7,089 nt of DNA from an uncultured Anaerolineae bacterium (GTDB taxonomy: Bacteria; Chloroflexota; Anaerolineae; Anaerolineales; UBA11858), in NCBI GenBank assembly GCA_937893815.1, contig CALCSH010000318.1, positions 1 to 7,089 of the forward strand, given 5' to 3'. The notes beneath the pieces are model-generated. The model was not told the DNA's origin and made no database searches. It was given only the letters and a program-made list of their open reading frames with translations. Both the position numbers and the translations under genes were made by a program. Position 1 is the first letter of the stretch; every line of letters begins with the position of its first letter. Positions 1-5,702 of the stretch are shown piece by piece.

Positions 1-155
1 GGATTCGAACCAGGCCAGCCGCCCTCAATATAGTGAACGCCAAATTGATCCAGGCGGCGCGCGATTTTAAGTTTATCGTTGACGGAAAGCGAGATACCCT
101 CACTTTGCGTGCCATCGCGCAAGGTTGTGTCGTAGATTTGGATTTTTGCAGACAT
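1..155 (-). CDS. cimA: Citramalate synthase, N-terminal 51 codons (cut by window edge)
   Basis: The minus strand from 155 reads MSAKIQIYDTTLRDGTQSEG and continues to YIEGGWPGSN at the window edge. DTTLRDG is the opening signature of the DRE-TIM metallolyase family; its Asp binds the divalent metal and its Arg is catalytic. The variant TQSEGIS in place of the EQSPGA seen in the LeuA of this cluster, together with YIEGGWPGSN, is typical of citramalate synthases. These enzymes condense acetyl-CoA and pyruvate to (R)-citramalate, the first step of the threonine-independent route to 2-oxobutyrate and isoleucine. The start is supported by AGGAGA (162-167 on the plus strand) six bases upstream of ATG. 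Only about a tenth of the expected 500-plus residues is present, so the regulatory C-terminus cannot be judged. The other candidate is a second LeuA-like or homocitrate synthase, which the motif wording makes less likely. Confidence 0.9.
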   Translation of the reverse strand, partial: MSAKIQIYDTTLRDGTQSEGISLSVNDKLKIARRLDQFGVHYIEGGWPGSN

Positions 156-161
156 TGGAAA

Positions 162-167
162 TCTCCT
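162..167 (-). promoter_or_regulatory. Ribosome binding site of cimA
   Basis: AGGAGA on the minus strand ends six bases before the ATG at 155. It fixes the cimA start. It lies only about 12 bases downstream of the inverted-repeat element at 179-331, so any transcript reaching cimA from leuD carries that element in its leader. Confidence 0.75.
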
Positions 168-178
168 GATTTTTTCTA

Positions 179-331
179 GTCTCCCCATAAAGTGTTGGTG
201 GAAAGAATTAACCGCTGAGAGCGCAGAGATCGCAGAGTTTTGTCACATAAAATAGCATTTCTCGGCGTTCTCAGCGAACTCTGCGGTAAATTCACCAGAC
301 GGTTTTTCATATCAACACTTTAGCGGGAGAC
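179..331. repeat. 153-bp inverted-repeat element, MITE-like, with 9-bp periodic arms
   Basis: The ends match as terminal inverted repeats: GTCTCCCCATAAAGTGTTG reading in from 179, and GTCTCCCGCTAAAGTGTTG reading in from 331 on the other strand, 17 of 19 identical. Inside are two further inverted arms, each made of three 9-bp units of the form NNCGCNGAG. The left arm is at 211-219, 220-228 and 229-237 on the plus strand. The right arm is at 261-269, 270-278 and 279-287 on the minus strand. The whole stretch can fold into one long imperfect hairpin. I see no open reading frame for a transposase and no clean target-site duplication. It may be a non-autonomous mobile repeat or a dispersed structural repeat. 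It occupies half of the 309-bp gene-free spacer between leuD and cimA. Confidence 0.7.
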
Positions 332-370
332 CATCTAATTTTTGAAAGTTGGTTAAATTCTCGGTTGATG

Positions 371-424
371 CGAATATCCCCAACTGGAGATTCCCTGGGT
401 GACGCACAAAGTCACCACCCAGTC
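371..424 (-). other. Two small adjacent hairpins downstream of leuD
   Basis: Reading the minus strand after the leuD stop, GGTGAC, a 7-base loop and GTCACC form a perfect 6-bp stem (398-416 on the plus strand). An alternative longer pairing of CTGGGTG with CACCCAG covers 396-424. It is followed by a second imperfect stem in which GAATCTCC pairs with GGGGATATTC around a short loop (371-394), with a two-base bulge. Neither has a U-tract, so they are not convincing intrinsic terminators. They could stabilise the leuD 3' end or be part of the cimA leader. The rest of the spacer (332-370 and 425-464) shows nothing I can name. Confidence 0.4.
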
Positions 425-464
425 CACCATCCTGTCTGTATCAAAATTTCGCGCAACCATACGA

Positions 465-1052
465 CTAATCTCTGGCAGCTTCAAAGGCTGCAATTTTATC
501 TTCCTGCTTGAGCAGATACCCCAACTGGTCAACGCCCCCGATGAGGCAAGTTTTGCTAAAAGGATCGATCTCAAAGAAAACCTTCTCACCGCTGGGCAGG
601 GATACGGTTTGGGAAGCCAGATCAATATCCACCGCGGCGAGGGGGACTTCTTCGGTGAGATCAAACAGCGATGTGTGAGTCGCATCATCCACAACGATGG
701 GCAGCAAGCCGTTCTTCAGGGCATTATTGCGGAAAATATCGGCGAAGGATGTGCTGATGACGGCCCGGATGCCCCATCCGGCCATAGCCCAGGGGGCGTG
801 CTCGCGCGATGATCCACAGCCGAAGTTATCCCCGGTGAGCAGAATTTGGGCGTTCTGGTAGCGCTCCTGATTGATCGGAAATTCGGGGTCAGGGCTGCCA
901 TCGGCGAGATAGCGCCAACCGGCAAACAAACCCTCGGCCAGCCCGACCTTATCGGTCACTTTTAGATAACGCGCCGGGATGATCTGGTCGGTATCCACAT
1001 CGTTGTTGGGCAGCGGGATGATTTTTGAGGTAAGTGTTGTGAATGATTGCAT
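465..1052 (-). CDS. leuD: 3-isopropylmalate dehydratase small subunit
   Basis: This 195-residue protein is the swivelling small subunit of isopropylmalate isomerase. With LeuC it converts 2-isopropylmalate to 3-isopropylmalate in leucine synthesis, and probably isomerises citramalate supplied by CimA. Recognisable motifs are DVDTDQIIPARYL (residues 18-30), GDNFGCGSSREHAPWAM (74-90) and FADIFRNNALKNGLLP (103-118), all typical of the family; the length matches the roughly 200-residue E. coli-type subunit. I place the start at 1052 (MQSFTTLTSKIIPLP). An in-frame ATG exists at 1106, but the 18 extra residues would be translated from the hairpin repeat in the spacer and have no family counterpart. 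The upstream GAG at 1060-1062 gives only a weak ribosome binding site. LeuD follows leuC after 77 bp. The stop is TAG. Confidence 0.95.
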   Translation of the reverse strand: MQSFTTLTSKIIPLPNNDVDTDQIIPARYLKVTDKVGLAEGLFAGWRYLADGSPDPEFPINQERYQNAQILLTGDNFGCGSSREHAPWAMAGWGIRAVISTSFADIFRNNALKNGLLPIVVDDATHTSLFDLTEEVPLAAVDIDLASQTVSLPSGEKVFFEIDPFSKTCLIGGVDQLGYLLKQEDKIAAFEAARD

Positions 1053-1076
1053 AGGTTTTCTCAGTTGAAGGTTGCA

Positions 1077-1119
1077 GGTTGAAAGTTGAAGGTTATCCGA
1101 TAACATTCAACCTTCAACA
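1077..1119. repeat. Hairpin of GTTGAAGG-like words in the leuC-leuD spacer
   Basis: The 21-base arm at 1077-1097 pairs with 1099-1119 with 18 matches around a very short turn (inner TTATC-C-GATAA). Each arm is itself made of about 7-8-base words: GGTTGAA, AGTTGAA and GGTTATC. More copies continue outside the stem (AGTTGAAGGTTGCA from 1063). The structure fills most of the 77 bp between the leuC stop and the leuD start, and lies about 15 bases from the weak leuD ribosome binding site. No U-tract follows it on the minus strand, so it is unlikely to terminate transcription. It may be an mRNA-stabilising or translation-tuning hairpin, or just a dispersed repeat. Confidence 0.7.
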
Positions 1120-1129
1120 TTCCAACTTG

Positions 1130-2551
1130 CTAACCAATCATATATTCTCTCGGATCGGTAACTTTCCCCGCAATCGCCGAAGCGGCGGCCGTCAGCGGAC
1201 TGGCGAGGAAAGTGCGCCCTCCAGCTCCCTGACGACCCTCGAAGTTACGGTTGCTGGTGCTGACGGCATACTGTCCCGGTGAGAGTTGGTCACCGTTCAT
1301 AGCAATGCACATGCTGCACCCGGCAAAACGCCAGTCGCCGCCCGCCTGACGGAAAATTATATCAAGGCCTTCAGCTTCGGCCTGACGGCGAATGCTCTCG
1401 GAACCAGGCACGACCAACAGACGCACACCTTCAGCCACTTTATGTCCTTTGATGAGGGCCGCAGCGGCACGTAAATCGCTGATGCGCGAGTTGGTGCAGC
1501 TACCGATGAATACCACATCCACCGGATGACCGTGGAGCGATTTTCCCGGCTCTAAATCCATATAAGCCAAGGCTTTTTCTAACGCAGCGCGGCGGGCGGG
1601 GTCACTCTGGGCGGCGGGGGTCGGAACCAACTGGTCAATTTCCACGCCCATGCCGGGATTGGTGCCATAGGTAACCATCGGTGCTAACTGCGAAACATCC
1701 AGCGTAATCACGGCATCATAGTGCGCACCAGGGTCGGAGGGCAATTGCCGCCAGCGTTCCACGGCGGCGTCCCAGTCGGCACCCTGCGGGGCGTGCTGCC
1801 GACCGGCGAGATACTCGAACGTGGTTTCATCGGGGGCAATCATCCCGGCGCGGGCACCCGCTTCGATGCTCATATTACAGAGCGTCATACGCGCTTCCAT
1901 GCTCAGATTGCGCACGGCAGAACCGGCGTATTCCAGCACGTAGCCAGTGCCGCCACCAACACCAATTTTGGCGATCAACGCCAGGATCATGTCTTTGGCG
2001 GTCACGCCAGGCTGGAGTTCACCTTCGAAATCCACGCGCATGGTTTTGGGGCGGTATTGCAGCAGACTTTGGGTCGCCAGTACATGCTCCACTTCGCTGG
2101 TGCCAATGCCAAAGGCCAGCGCACCAAAGGCGCCATGCGTAGATGTGTGGCTGTCGCCGCAGACAATCGTCAGACCGGGCTGGGTCAGCCCTAACTCTGG
2201 CCCCATAATATGCACAATGCCGCGCAATGGATCATCGAGGTCGTAGAGATGAATGCCAAAATCTTTGCAGTTTGCCTGCAACTGGCGCAACTGACGCGCG
2301 CCCATCGCATCCACGATGTTGAGCGAAAGTTCCTTGGTGGGCGTGGAGTGATCCATCGTCGCTACGGTACGATCTGTACGACGTACTTGTAGCCCTTTTG
2401 CGCGCAAGCCACTGAAGGCCTGCGGCGAGGTAACTTCGTGCACCAGATGCAGATCAATATAAAGAACGGATGGGGAACCCGGTTCTTCGTGAACCAGATG
2501 TGAATCCCATATCTTCTCGAACAGGGTTCGGGGTTTTATTGTTTGATTCAT
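1130..2551 (-). CDS. leuC: 3-isopropylmalate dehydratase large subunit
   Basis: This 473-residue aconitase-superfamily protein is the iron-sulfur catalytic subunit that pairs with LeuD. Cluster ligands are visible as Cys352 in FIGSCTNSR and Cys412/Cys415 in AGCSMC. Other family signatures are VCGDSHTSTHGAFGALAFGI (130-149) and STSNRNFEGRQG (431-442). Its length fits the E. coli-type LeuC of about 466 residues, not the shorter roughly 420-residue archaeal/thermophile type. The first ATG at 2551 opens MNQTIKPRTLFEKIWDSHLV, which aligns with usual LeuC N-termini after a few extra residues. The start is odd: no Shine-Dalgarno sequence precedes it, and the ATG lies within a 10-base direct repeat (2543-2564). 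The gene follows the 67-residue gene by 105 bp and ends with TAG just before the hairpin repeat. It probably also acts on citramalate, an inference from cimA being nearby. Confidence 0.96.
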   Translation of the reverse strand: MNQTIKPRTLFEKIWDSHLVHEEPGSPSVLYIDLHLVHEVTSPQAFSGLRAKGLQVRRTDRTVATMDHSTPTKELSLNIVDAMGARQLRQLQANCKDFGIHLYDLDDPLRGIVHIMGPELGLTQPGLTIVCGDSHTSTHGAFGALAFGIGTSEVEHVLATQSLLQYRPKTMRVDFEGELQPGVTAKDMILALIAKIGVGGGTGYVLEYAGSAVRNLSMEARMTLCNMSIEAGARAGMIAPDETTFEYLAGRQHAPQGADWDAAVERWRQLPSDPGAHYDAVITLDVSQLAPMVTYGTNPGMGVEIDQLVPTPAAQSDPARRAALEKALAYMDLEPGKSLHGHPVDVVFIGSCTNSRISDLRAAAALIKGHKVAEGVRLLVVPGSESIRRQAEAEGLDIIFRQAGGDWRFAGCSMCIAMNGDQLSPGQYAVSTSNRNFEGRQGAGGRTFLASPLTAAASAIAGKVTDPREYMIG

Positions 2552-2578
2552 AGGTTGATTCGTAGCGTAGTTTCGTAG
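2543..2578. repeat. Short direct repeats running into the leuC start codon
   Basis: On the minus strand TAYGAATCAA occurs twice, 12 bases apart (plus-strand 2555-2564 and 2543-2552). The second copy contains the leuC ATG. Immediately upstream, CTACG occurs three times (2561-2565, 2566-2570, 2574-2578). These short words replace the place where a ribosome binding site would be expected. A 7-bp dyad, GTTGGTT at 2586-2592 and AACCAAC at 2624-2630, lies further upstream in the same 105-bp spacer. Confidence 0.6.
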
Positions 2579-2656
2579 TGCTCTCGTTGGTTAGATAATT
2601 CGTACAGCGCTTCGCCAAATCAGAACCAACTTCCGCAACAAAATTTGTCCAACTAT

Positions 2657-2860
2657 CTACTTCCCTAAGCCCGAAACATCCCACTTGGCGGGGATGGTGC
2701 GCGGTTCAGGAAAGGTTTCCATACGATCTTCGGCTTCGTCATCCTGCTGGGGCAATGGCGCGGCCATCATCCCGGAGGTATCCCATTGCATCGGGAATGT
2801 GCGGGGCTGGGGGAATTTTTCAAAGGCGTTTTCGCGGGGGGGATTTTTCTTCTCAGGCAT
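2657..2860 (-). CDS. Uncharacterised 67-residue protein with duplicated FPxPRTxPxxWDxSG motif
   Basis: I do not recognise this family. The protein is 67 residues, rich in Pro, Met and charged residues, with no membrane segment, signal peptide, Cys or His. It contains two copies of a motif 34 residues apart: FPQPRTFPMQWDTSG (16-30) and FPEPRTIPAKWDVSG (50-64). Extended upstream to the preceding Glu, 12 of 21 positions are identical. Of the ten residues conserved in the core motif, seven use different synonymous codons in the two copies, which points to selection on protein and an old duplication. The ATG has a strong ribosome binding site, AGGAGAAG. The gene lies between leuA and leuC on the same strand, so co-expression is likely. 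An acidic linker (QQDDEAED, 38-45) separates the copies. It is not an attenuator leader peptide: only two Leu, no Val and Ile runs. Function unknown; a small binding partner or regulator of a Leu enzyme is a guess. Confidence 0.75.
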   Translation of the reverse strand: MPEKKNPPRENAFEKFPQPRTFPMQWDTSGMMAAPLPQQDDEAEDRMETFPEPRTIPAKWDVSGLGK

Positions 2861-2864
2861 GTTT

Positions 2865-2872
2865 CTTCTCCT
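2865..2872 (-). promoter_or_regulatory. Ribosome binding site of the 67-residue gene
   Basis: AGGAGAAG on the minus strand, with its GGAG core seven bases before the ATG at 2860. It is one of the best Shine-Dalgarno sequences in the window and the main non-protein evidence that the small gene is translated. Confidence 0.75.
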
Positions 2873-2884
2873 AATTTTTTATAA

Positions 2885-2949
2885 ACCACACAGGCGCAGA
2901 ACACATAAAACTAAATCGCACCAATAAATTTTCAGTGCGTCTGCTCCTG
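2885..2949. repeat. Weak dyad in the leuA to small-gene spacer
   Basis: CAGGCGCAGA at 2891-2900 is the inverse of TCTGCTCCTG at 2940-2949 with one mismatch, giving a possible stem of ten pairs around a 39-base loop just after the leuA stop. The left arm, ACCACACAG then GCGCAGAAC from 2885, loosely resembles the 9-bp NNCGCNGAG units of the element at 179-331. It could be a decayed relative. No U-tract follows on the minus strand. Confidence 0.35.
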
Positions 2950-2957
2950 GGTAGTTT

Positions 2958-4604
2958 TCAATTAACAACCATTTGTCCAATGACAGCTTCAGGCATTTCA
3001 GAACGTTCACGAGCGGCCAGTAATTTATTCAAAGCGGCCAAATACGCTTTAACGCTGGCAACGATAATATCGGTATCGGCTCCATAGCCGCCAAAAGTGC
3101 GGGCACGGGAGCGTCCACTCTGGGGGGATGTGCGTCGAGGCACCGAGCCATTTTCTGCTTTCAGACGCACGGTAACTTCGCCCATGGCATCAATGCCTTC
3201 GGTGATGGCGTGAATATTGAACTCCAGCAAATTATTGGGCGCCTGAACAATCGCATCAACCGCTTTGTAGGCTGCATCCACGGGGCCAGTACCGATGGCG
3301 GCCTGTATGTGGAGTTCACCATCGGGGGCAAGCAAACGTACGGTAGCAGTCGGCAACCCTATCGTCCCGCACGCTACCTGCAATCCATCCAGGCTATAAA
3401 TCTCGCTGGCACGATCCATCTGATCTTCTACCAAAGCCTCCAAATCGGCATCGGTGATGGATTTCTTCTTGTCCGCCAATTCTTTGAAACTCTTGAACGT
3501 GCGGTCCAGTTCTTCGTCATCTAACTCGAAACCTAATTCTTCCAGGCGCACGCGCAAGGCGTGGCGACCCGAATGTTTGCCCAAAACCAACCGTGAGCGA
3601 AACAAACCCACAGTTTCGGGCTTCATGATCTCGTAGGTGCTGTTATTCTTGAGCATGCCATCCTGGTGAATGCCCGCTTCGTGGGCGAAGGCGTTGGCGC
3701 CGACAATCGCTTTATTGGGCTGCACAGGCATACCAGTGTAATTCGAAACCATGCGGCTGATGCGCGTGATCTGGGTCGTATCAATGCCGGTTTCCAGGTT
3801 GTAGATCGGATGGCGAGTTTTCAGCGCCATGACTACTTCTTCGAGAGAGGTGTTACCGGCGCGCTCCCCAATTCCATTCATGGTAACTTCGGCCTGACGC
3901 GCCCCGGCCTGGATGCCTGCCAACGCGTTGGCGGTTGCCATACCGAGATCATCATGGCAGTGTACAGAGACGACTGCATTTTCGATACCGGGCGTATTCG
4001 CCATAATACCGGCGATCAGGGTGCCAAATTCTTCAGGGGTGGTATAGCCTACCGTGTCGGGGATATTGAGCGTGGTGGCTCCGGCCCTAATGGCTTCGCC
4101 TAACACCAAGTAGAGAAATTCCGGGTCACTGCGCCCGGCATCTTCGGGAGAGAACTCGACATCGTCACACAGCGATCGGGCGTAGGCCACCATCTCGCGC
4201 ACCTGATCCACCACTTCTTCGGGATCCATACGTAGCTTGTATTGCATGTGAATGGGAGAAGTTGCCAAAAAGGTGTGGATGCGCGGTTTTTTGGCAACCT
4301 GGATCGCGCCCCAGGCTGCATCGATATCTTTTCGGGTGGCGCGCGCCAAACCACATATTGTGGGCACGCTGTCATCCAGATCATCAATATCCTGAGGCGG
4401 ATTGCCAACTTCCAAAGCGATACGACGCACACCTTCAAAATCATCGGGCGAGGCCGCGGGGAAACCGGCTTCGATAACATCCACTCCCAGCCGGGCCAGC
4501 CCGCGGGCGATTTCCAGCTTCTCAGCAGATGTCAGCGTCGCCCCGGGGGATTGCTCACCATCGCGCAGGGTGGTGTCGAATATGTAAACGTAATTGTTAT
4601 TCAT
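2958..4604 (-). CDS. leuA: 2-isopropylmalate synthase
   Basis: This 548-residue enzyme condenses 2-oxoisovalerate with acetyl-CoA, the committed step of leucine synthesis. The N-terminal catalytic TIM barrel opens with FDTTLRDGEQSPGATLT (9-25), with metal-binding Asp10 and catalytic Arg14. Further metal ligands are His215 and His217 in VHCHDD, and Asn251 in the GERAGNTSLEE stretch. A linker with HEAGIHQDGM (308-317) and LGKHSGRHAL (341-350) follows, then the C-terminal leucine-sensing domain (about 395-530), ending in GGYGADTDIIVAS (505-517). Before this glycine loop is an Arg/Ser-rich stretch (about 486-502) longer than the usual linker. I choose the ATG at 4604; the in-frame ATG at 4631 lies inside the palindrome and adds residues unlike the family. 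AAGGTG at 4614-4619 is the probable ribosome binding site. The gene follows ilvC after 66 bp. Confidence 0.96.
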   Translation of the reverse strand: MNNNYVYIFDTTLRDGEQSPGATLTSAEKLEIARGLARLGVDVIEAGFPAASPDDFEGVRRIALEVGNPPQDIDDLDDSVPTICGLARATRKDIDAAWGAIQVAKKPRIHTFLATSPIHMQYKLRMDPEEVVDQVREMVAYARSLCDDVEFSPEDAGRSDPEFLYLVLGEAIRAGATTLNIPDTVGYTTPEEFGTLIAGIMANTPGIENAVVSVHCHDDLGMATANALAGIQAGARQAEVTMNGIGERAGNTSLEEVVMALKTRHPIYNLETGIDTTQITRISRMVSNYTGMPVQPNKAIVGANAFAHEAGIHQDGMLKNNSTYEIMKPETVGLFRSRLVLGKHSGRHALRVRLEELGFELDDEELDRTFKSFKELADKKKSITDADLEALVEDQMDRASEIYSLDGLQVACGTIGLPTATVRLLAPDGELHIQAAIGTGPVDAAYKAVDAIVQAPNNLLEFNIHAITEGIDAMGEVTVRLKAENGSVPRRTSPQSGRSRARTFGGYGADTDIIVASVKAYLAALNKLLAARERSEMPEAVIGQMVVN

Positions 4605-4613
4605 AGATAAACA

Positions 4614-4619
4614 CACCTT
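4614..4619 (-). promoter_or_regulatory. Ribosome binding site that decides the leuA start
   Basis: AAGGTG on the minus strand lies nine bases before ATG 4604 and two bases after the palindrome ends. It supports the shorter start. The alternative ATG at 4631 has only palindrome and A-tract sequence upstream. Confidence 0.6.
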
Positions 4620-4621
4620 AT

Positions 4622-4659
4622 AACGGATCAACGTTCAAACGTTTGAACGTTGATCCGTT
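4622..4659. repeat. 38-bp perfect palindrome between ilvC and leuA
   Basis: The sequence is its own reverse complement over all 38 bases; the half-site is AACGGATCAACGTTCAAAC. AACGTT recurs three times at 8-base spacing (4630, 4638, 4646). On the plus strand it is followed by seven T (4658-4664), the form of an intrinsic terminator, but no plus-strand gene precedes it. On the minus strand, the direction of all the genes, an A-tract comes first and no U-tract follows, so it should not terminate the operon. It begins 12 bases after the ilvC stop codon. It may be a 3'-end stabilising hairpin, an antisense terminator, or a DNA operator: the centre CAAACGTTTG resembles LacI-family sites. The choice among these is inference. 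Confidence 0.9.
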
Positions 4660-4670
4660 TTTTTATGACA

Positions 4671-5684
4671 CTACTCTCCAGGTTTAATCGTCACTGGATT
4701 GACGAACGGCATCATCTCACGCAATTCAGCGCCAACTTTTTCAATCAGATGATCTTGTTTCAAACGGCGCTGTTCATTGAACCAGGGGCGACCTTGTTGG
4801 TTTTCTTCAATCCATCCCTGAGCAAAGGTGCCATCTTGAATATCTTTCAACATCTGACTCATCACGTATTTGGTTTCTTCGGTAATGATTTTCGAGCCAG
4901 CAGTGTAATCGCCATGTTCAGCCGTATCCGATACCGAATAGCGCATATAATTCAGCCCGCCGCGATACATCAGATCCACAATCAGTTTGAGTTCGTGCAT
5001 GCACTCAAAATATGCGAGTTCTGGTTGGTAGCCAGCTTCAACCAGGGTTTCGAAACCCGCCTGCACCAGCGCAGAAACGCCGCCGCATAAAACAGCTTGC
5101 TCACCAAAAAGGTCCGTTTCCGTTTCTTCCGCAAATGTGGTTTCCAGTACACCAGCGCGTGTACCGCCAATTCCATATGCATACGAAAGCGCATTTTCCT
5201 TGGCAGTGCCACTGGCATCCTGATAAACGGCCACCAGGCAAGGCGTACCGCCGCCTTCGGTGAAAACCTCGCGTACGCGGTGTCCGGGCGCTTTGGGCGC
5301 CACCATACTCACATCCACATTAGCGGGCGGGGTGATCGTGCCGTAACGAATATTGAATCCGTGGGCAAACATGAGCGTGCCGCCCGCTTTTAGATTGGGG
5401 GCAATATGATCTTCGTAAATCTTGGGTTGCGCAGTATCCGGTGCCAGCACCATAACAGTATCCGCCCAGATGACAGCTTCACCGATCGGCTTGACGACCA
5501 GCCCCGCAGCTTCGGCTTTTTTCCAGGATTTGCTGCCCTCTCGCAGCCCTACACAAACTTCCACACCGTTATCTTTCAAATTCAAACTGTGGGCATGTCC
5601 CTGCGAACCATAACCAATTACAGCCACTTTCTTGCTTTTAATCAGTTCAGGGTTTATATCGTTGTTGTAATAGATCGTTGCCAT
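4671..5684 (-). CDS. ilvC: Ketol-acid reductoisomerase (NADP+), class I
   Basis: This 337-residue enzyme isomerises and reduces 2-acetolactate and 2-aceto-2-hydroxybutyrate to dihydroxy acids for valine/leucine and isoleucine. The N-terminal Rossmann domain has GYGSQGHAHSLNLKDNG (24-40) and the cofactor loop GLREGSKSW (46-54), whose Arg and Ser residues are those expected for NADPH. His108 in MFAHGFNIRYG is the conserved active-site His. The knotted helical domain supplies magnesium ligands Asp191 and Glu195 (TDLFGEQAVLCGG) and Glu227 and Glu231 (YFECMHELKLIVDLMYRGG). The length is that of class I, about 330-340 residues. GGAG (5693-5696) lies eight bases before ATG. The gene starts 18 bp after ilvN ends, so coupled translation is likely. 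The stop TAG is followed by the 38-bp palindrome. Confidence 0.97.
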   Translation of the reverse strand: MATIYYNNDINPELIKSKKVAVIGYGSQGHAHSLNLKDNGVEVCVGLREGSKSWKKAEAAGLVVKPIGEAVIWADTVMVLAPDTAQPKIYEDHIAPNLKAGGTLMFAHGFNIRYGTITPPANVDVSMVAPKAPGHRVREVFTEGGGTPCLVAVYQDASGTAKENALSYAYGIGGTRAGVLETTFAEETETDLFGEQAVLCGGVSALVQAGFETLVEAGYQPELAYFECMHELKLIVDLMYRGGLNYMRYSVSDTAEHGDYTAGSKIITEETKYVMSQMLKDIQDGTFAQGWIEENQQGRPWFNEQRRLKQDHLIEKVGAELREMMPFVNPVTIKPGE

Positions 5685-5702
5685 AAAGAATTCTCCACTG
5701 GT

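Noticed and set aside
1..11. GGATTCGAACC at the window edge resembles the T-arm of a tRNA.
   Set aside because: On the minus strand the same bases encode the conserved PGSN of GGWPGSN in CimA, in frame, and no acceptor, D-arm or anticodon stem is present.
396..424. Minus-strand CTGGGTGGTGAC recalled the T-box antiterminator motif GGGTGGNACCGCG.
   Set aside because: Only the GGGTGG core matches. The ACCGCG part, a specifier stem and a terminator with U-tract are lacking.
353..460. A 35-codon minus-strand frame starting five bases after the leuD stop.
   Set aside because: It has a weak ribosome binding site, overlaps two hairpins, and the peptide has no recognisable pattern.
399..812. Long plus-strand open frame over leuD, and similar ones over leuC, leuA, ilvC and ilvB.
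   Set aside because: They are antisense shadows of strongly identified minus-strand genes and show no family motifs or ribosome binding sites.
1053..1106. N-terminal extension of LeuD from ATG 1106.
   Set aside because: The extra residues come from the GTTGAAGG hairpin and do not resemble LeuD N-termini.
2454..2684. 76-codon minus-strand frame overlapping the ends of the small gene and leuC.
   Set aside because: Its sequence is largely translated short repeats (EST, YES, NES) and it overlaps two better-supported genes in other frames.
4605..4631. N-terminal extension of LeuA from ATG 4631.
   Set aside because: The start lies inside the 38-bp palindrome, has no ribosome binding site, and precedes the usual LeuA N-terminus.
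4622..4664. Calling the palindrome an operon terminator after ilvC.
   Set aside because: The T-tract is on the plus-strand side. In the transcribed direction no U-tract follows, and leuA begins at once with a ribosome binding site.
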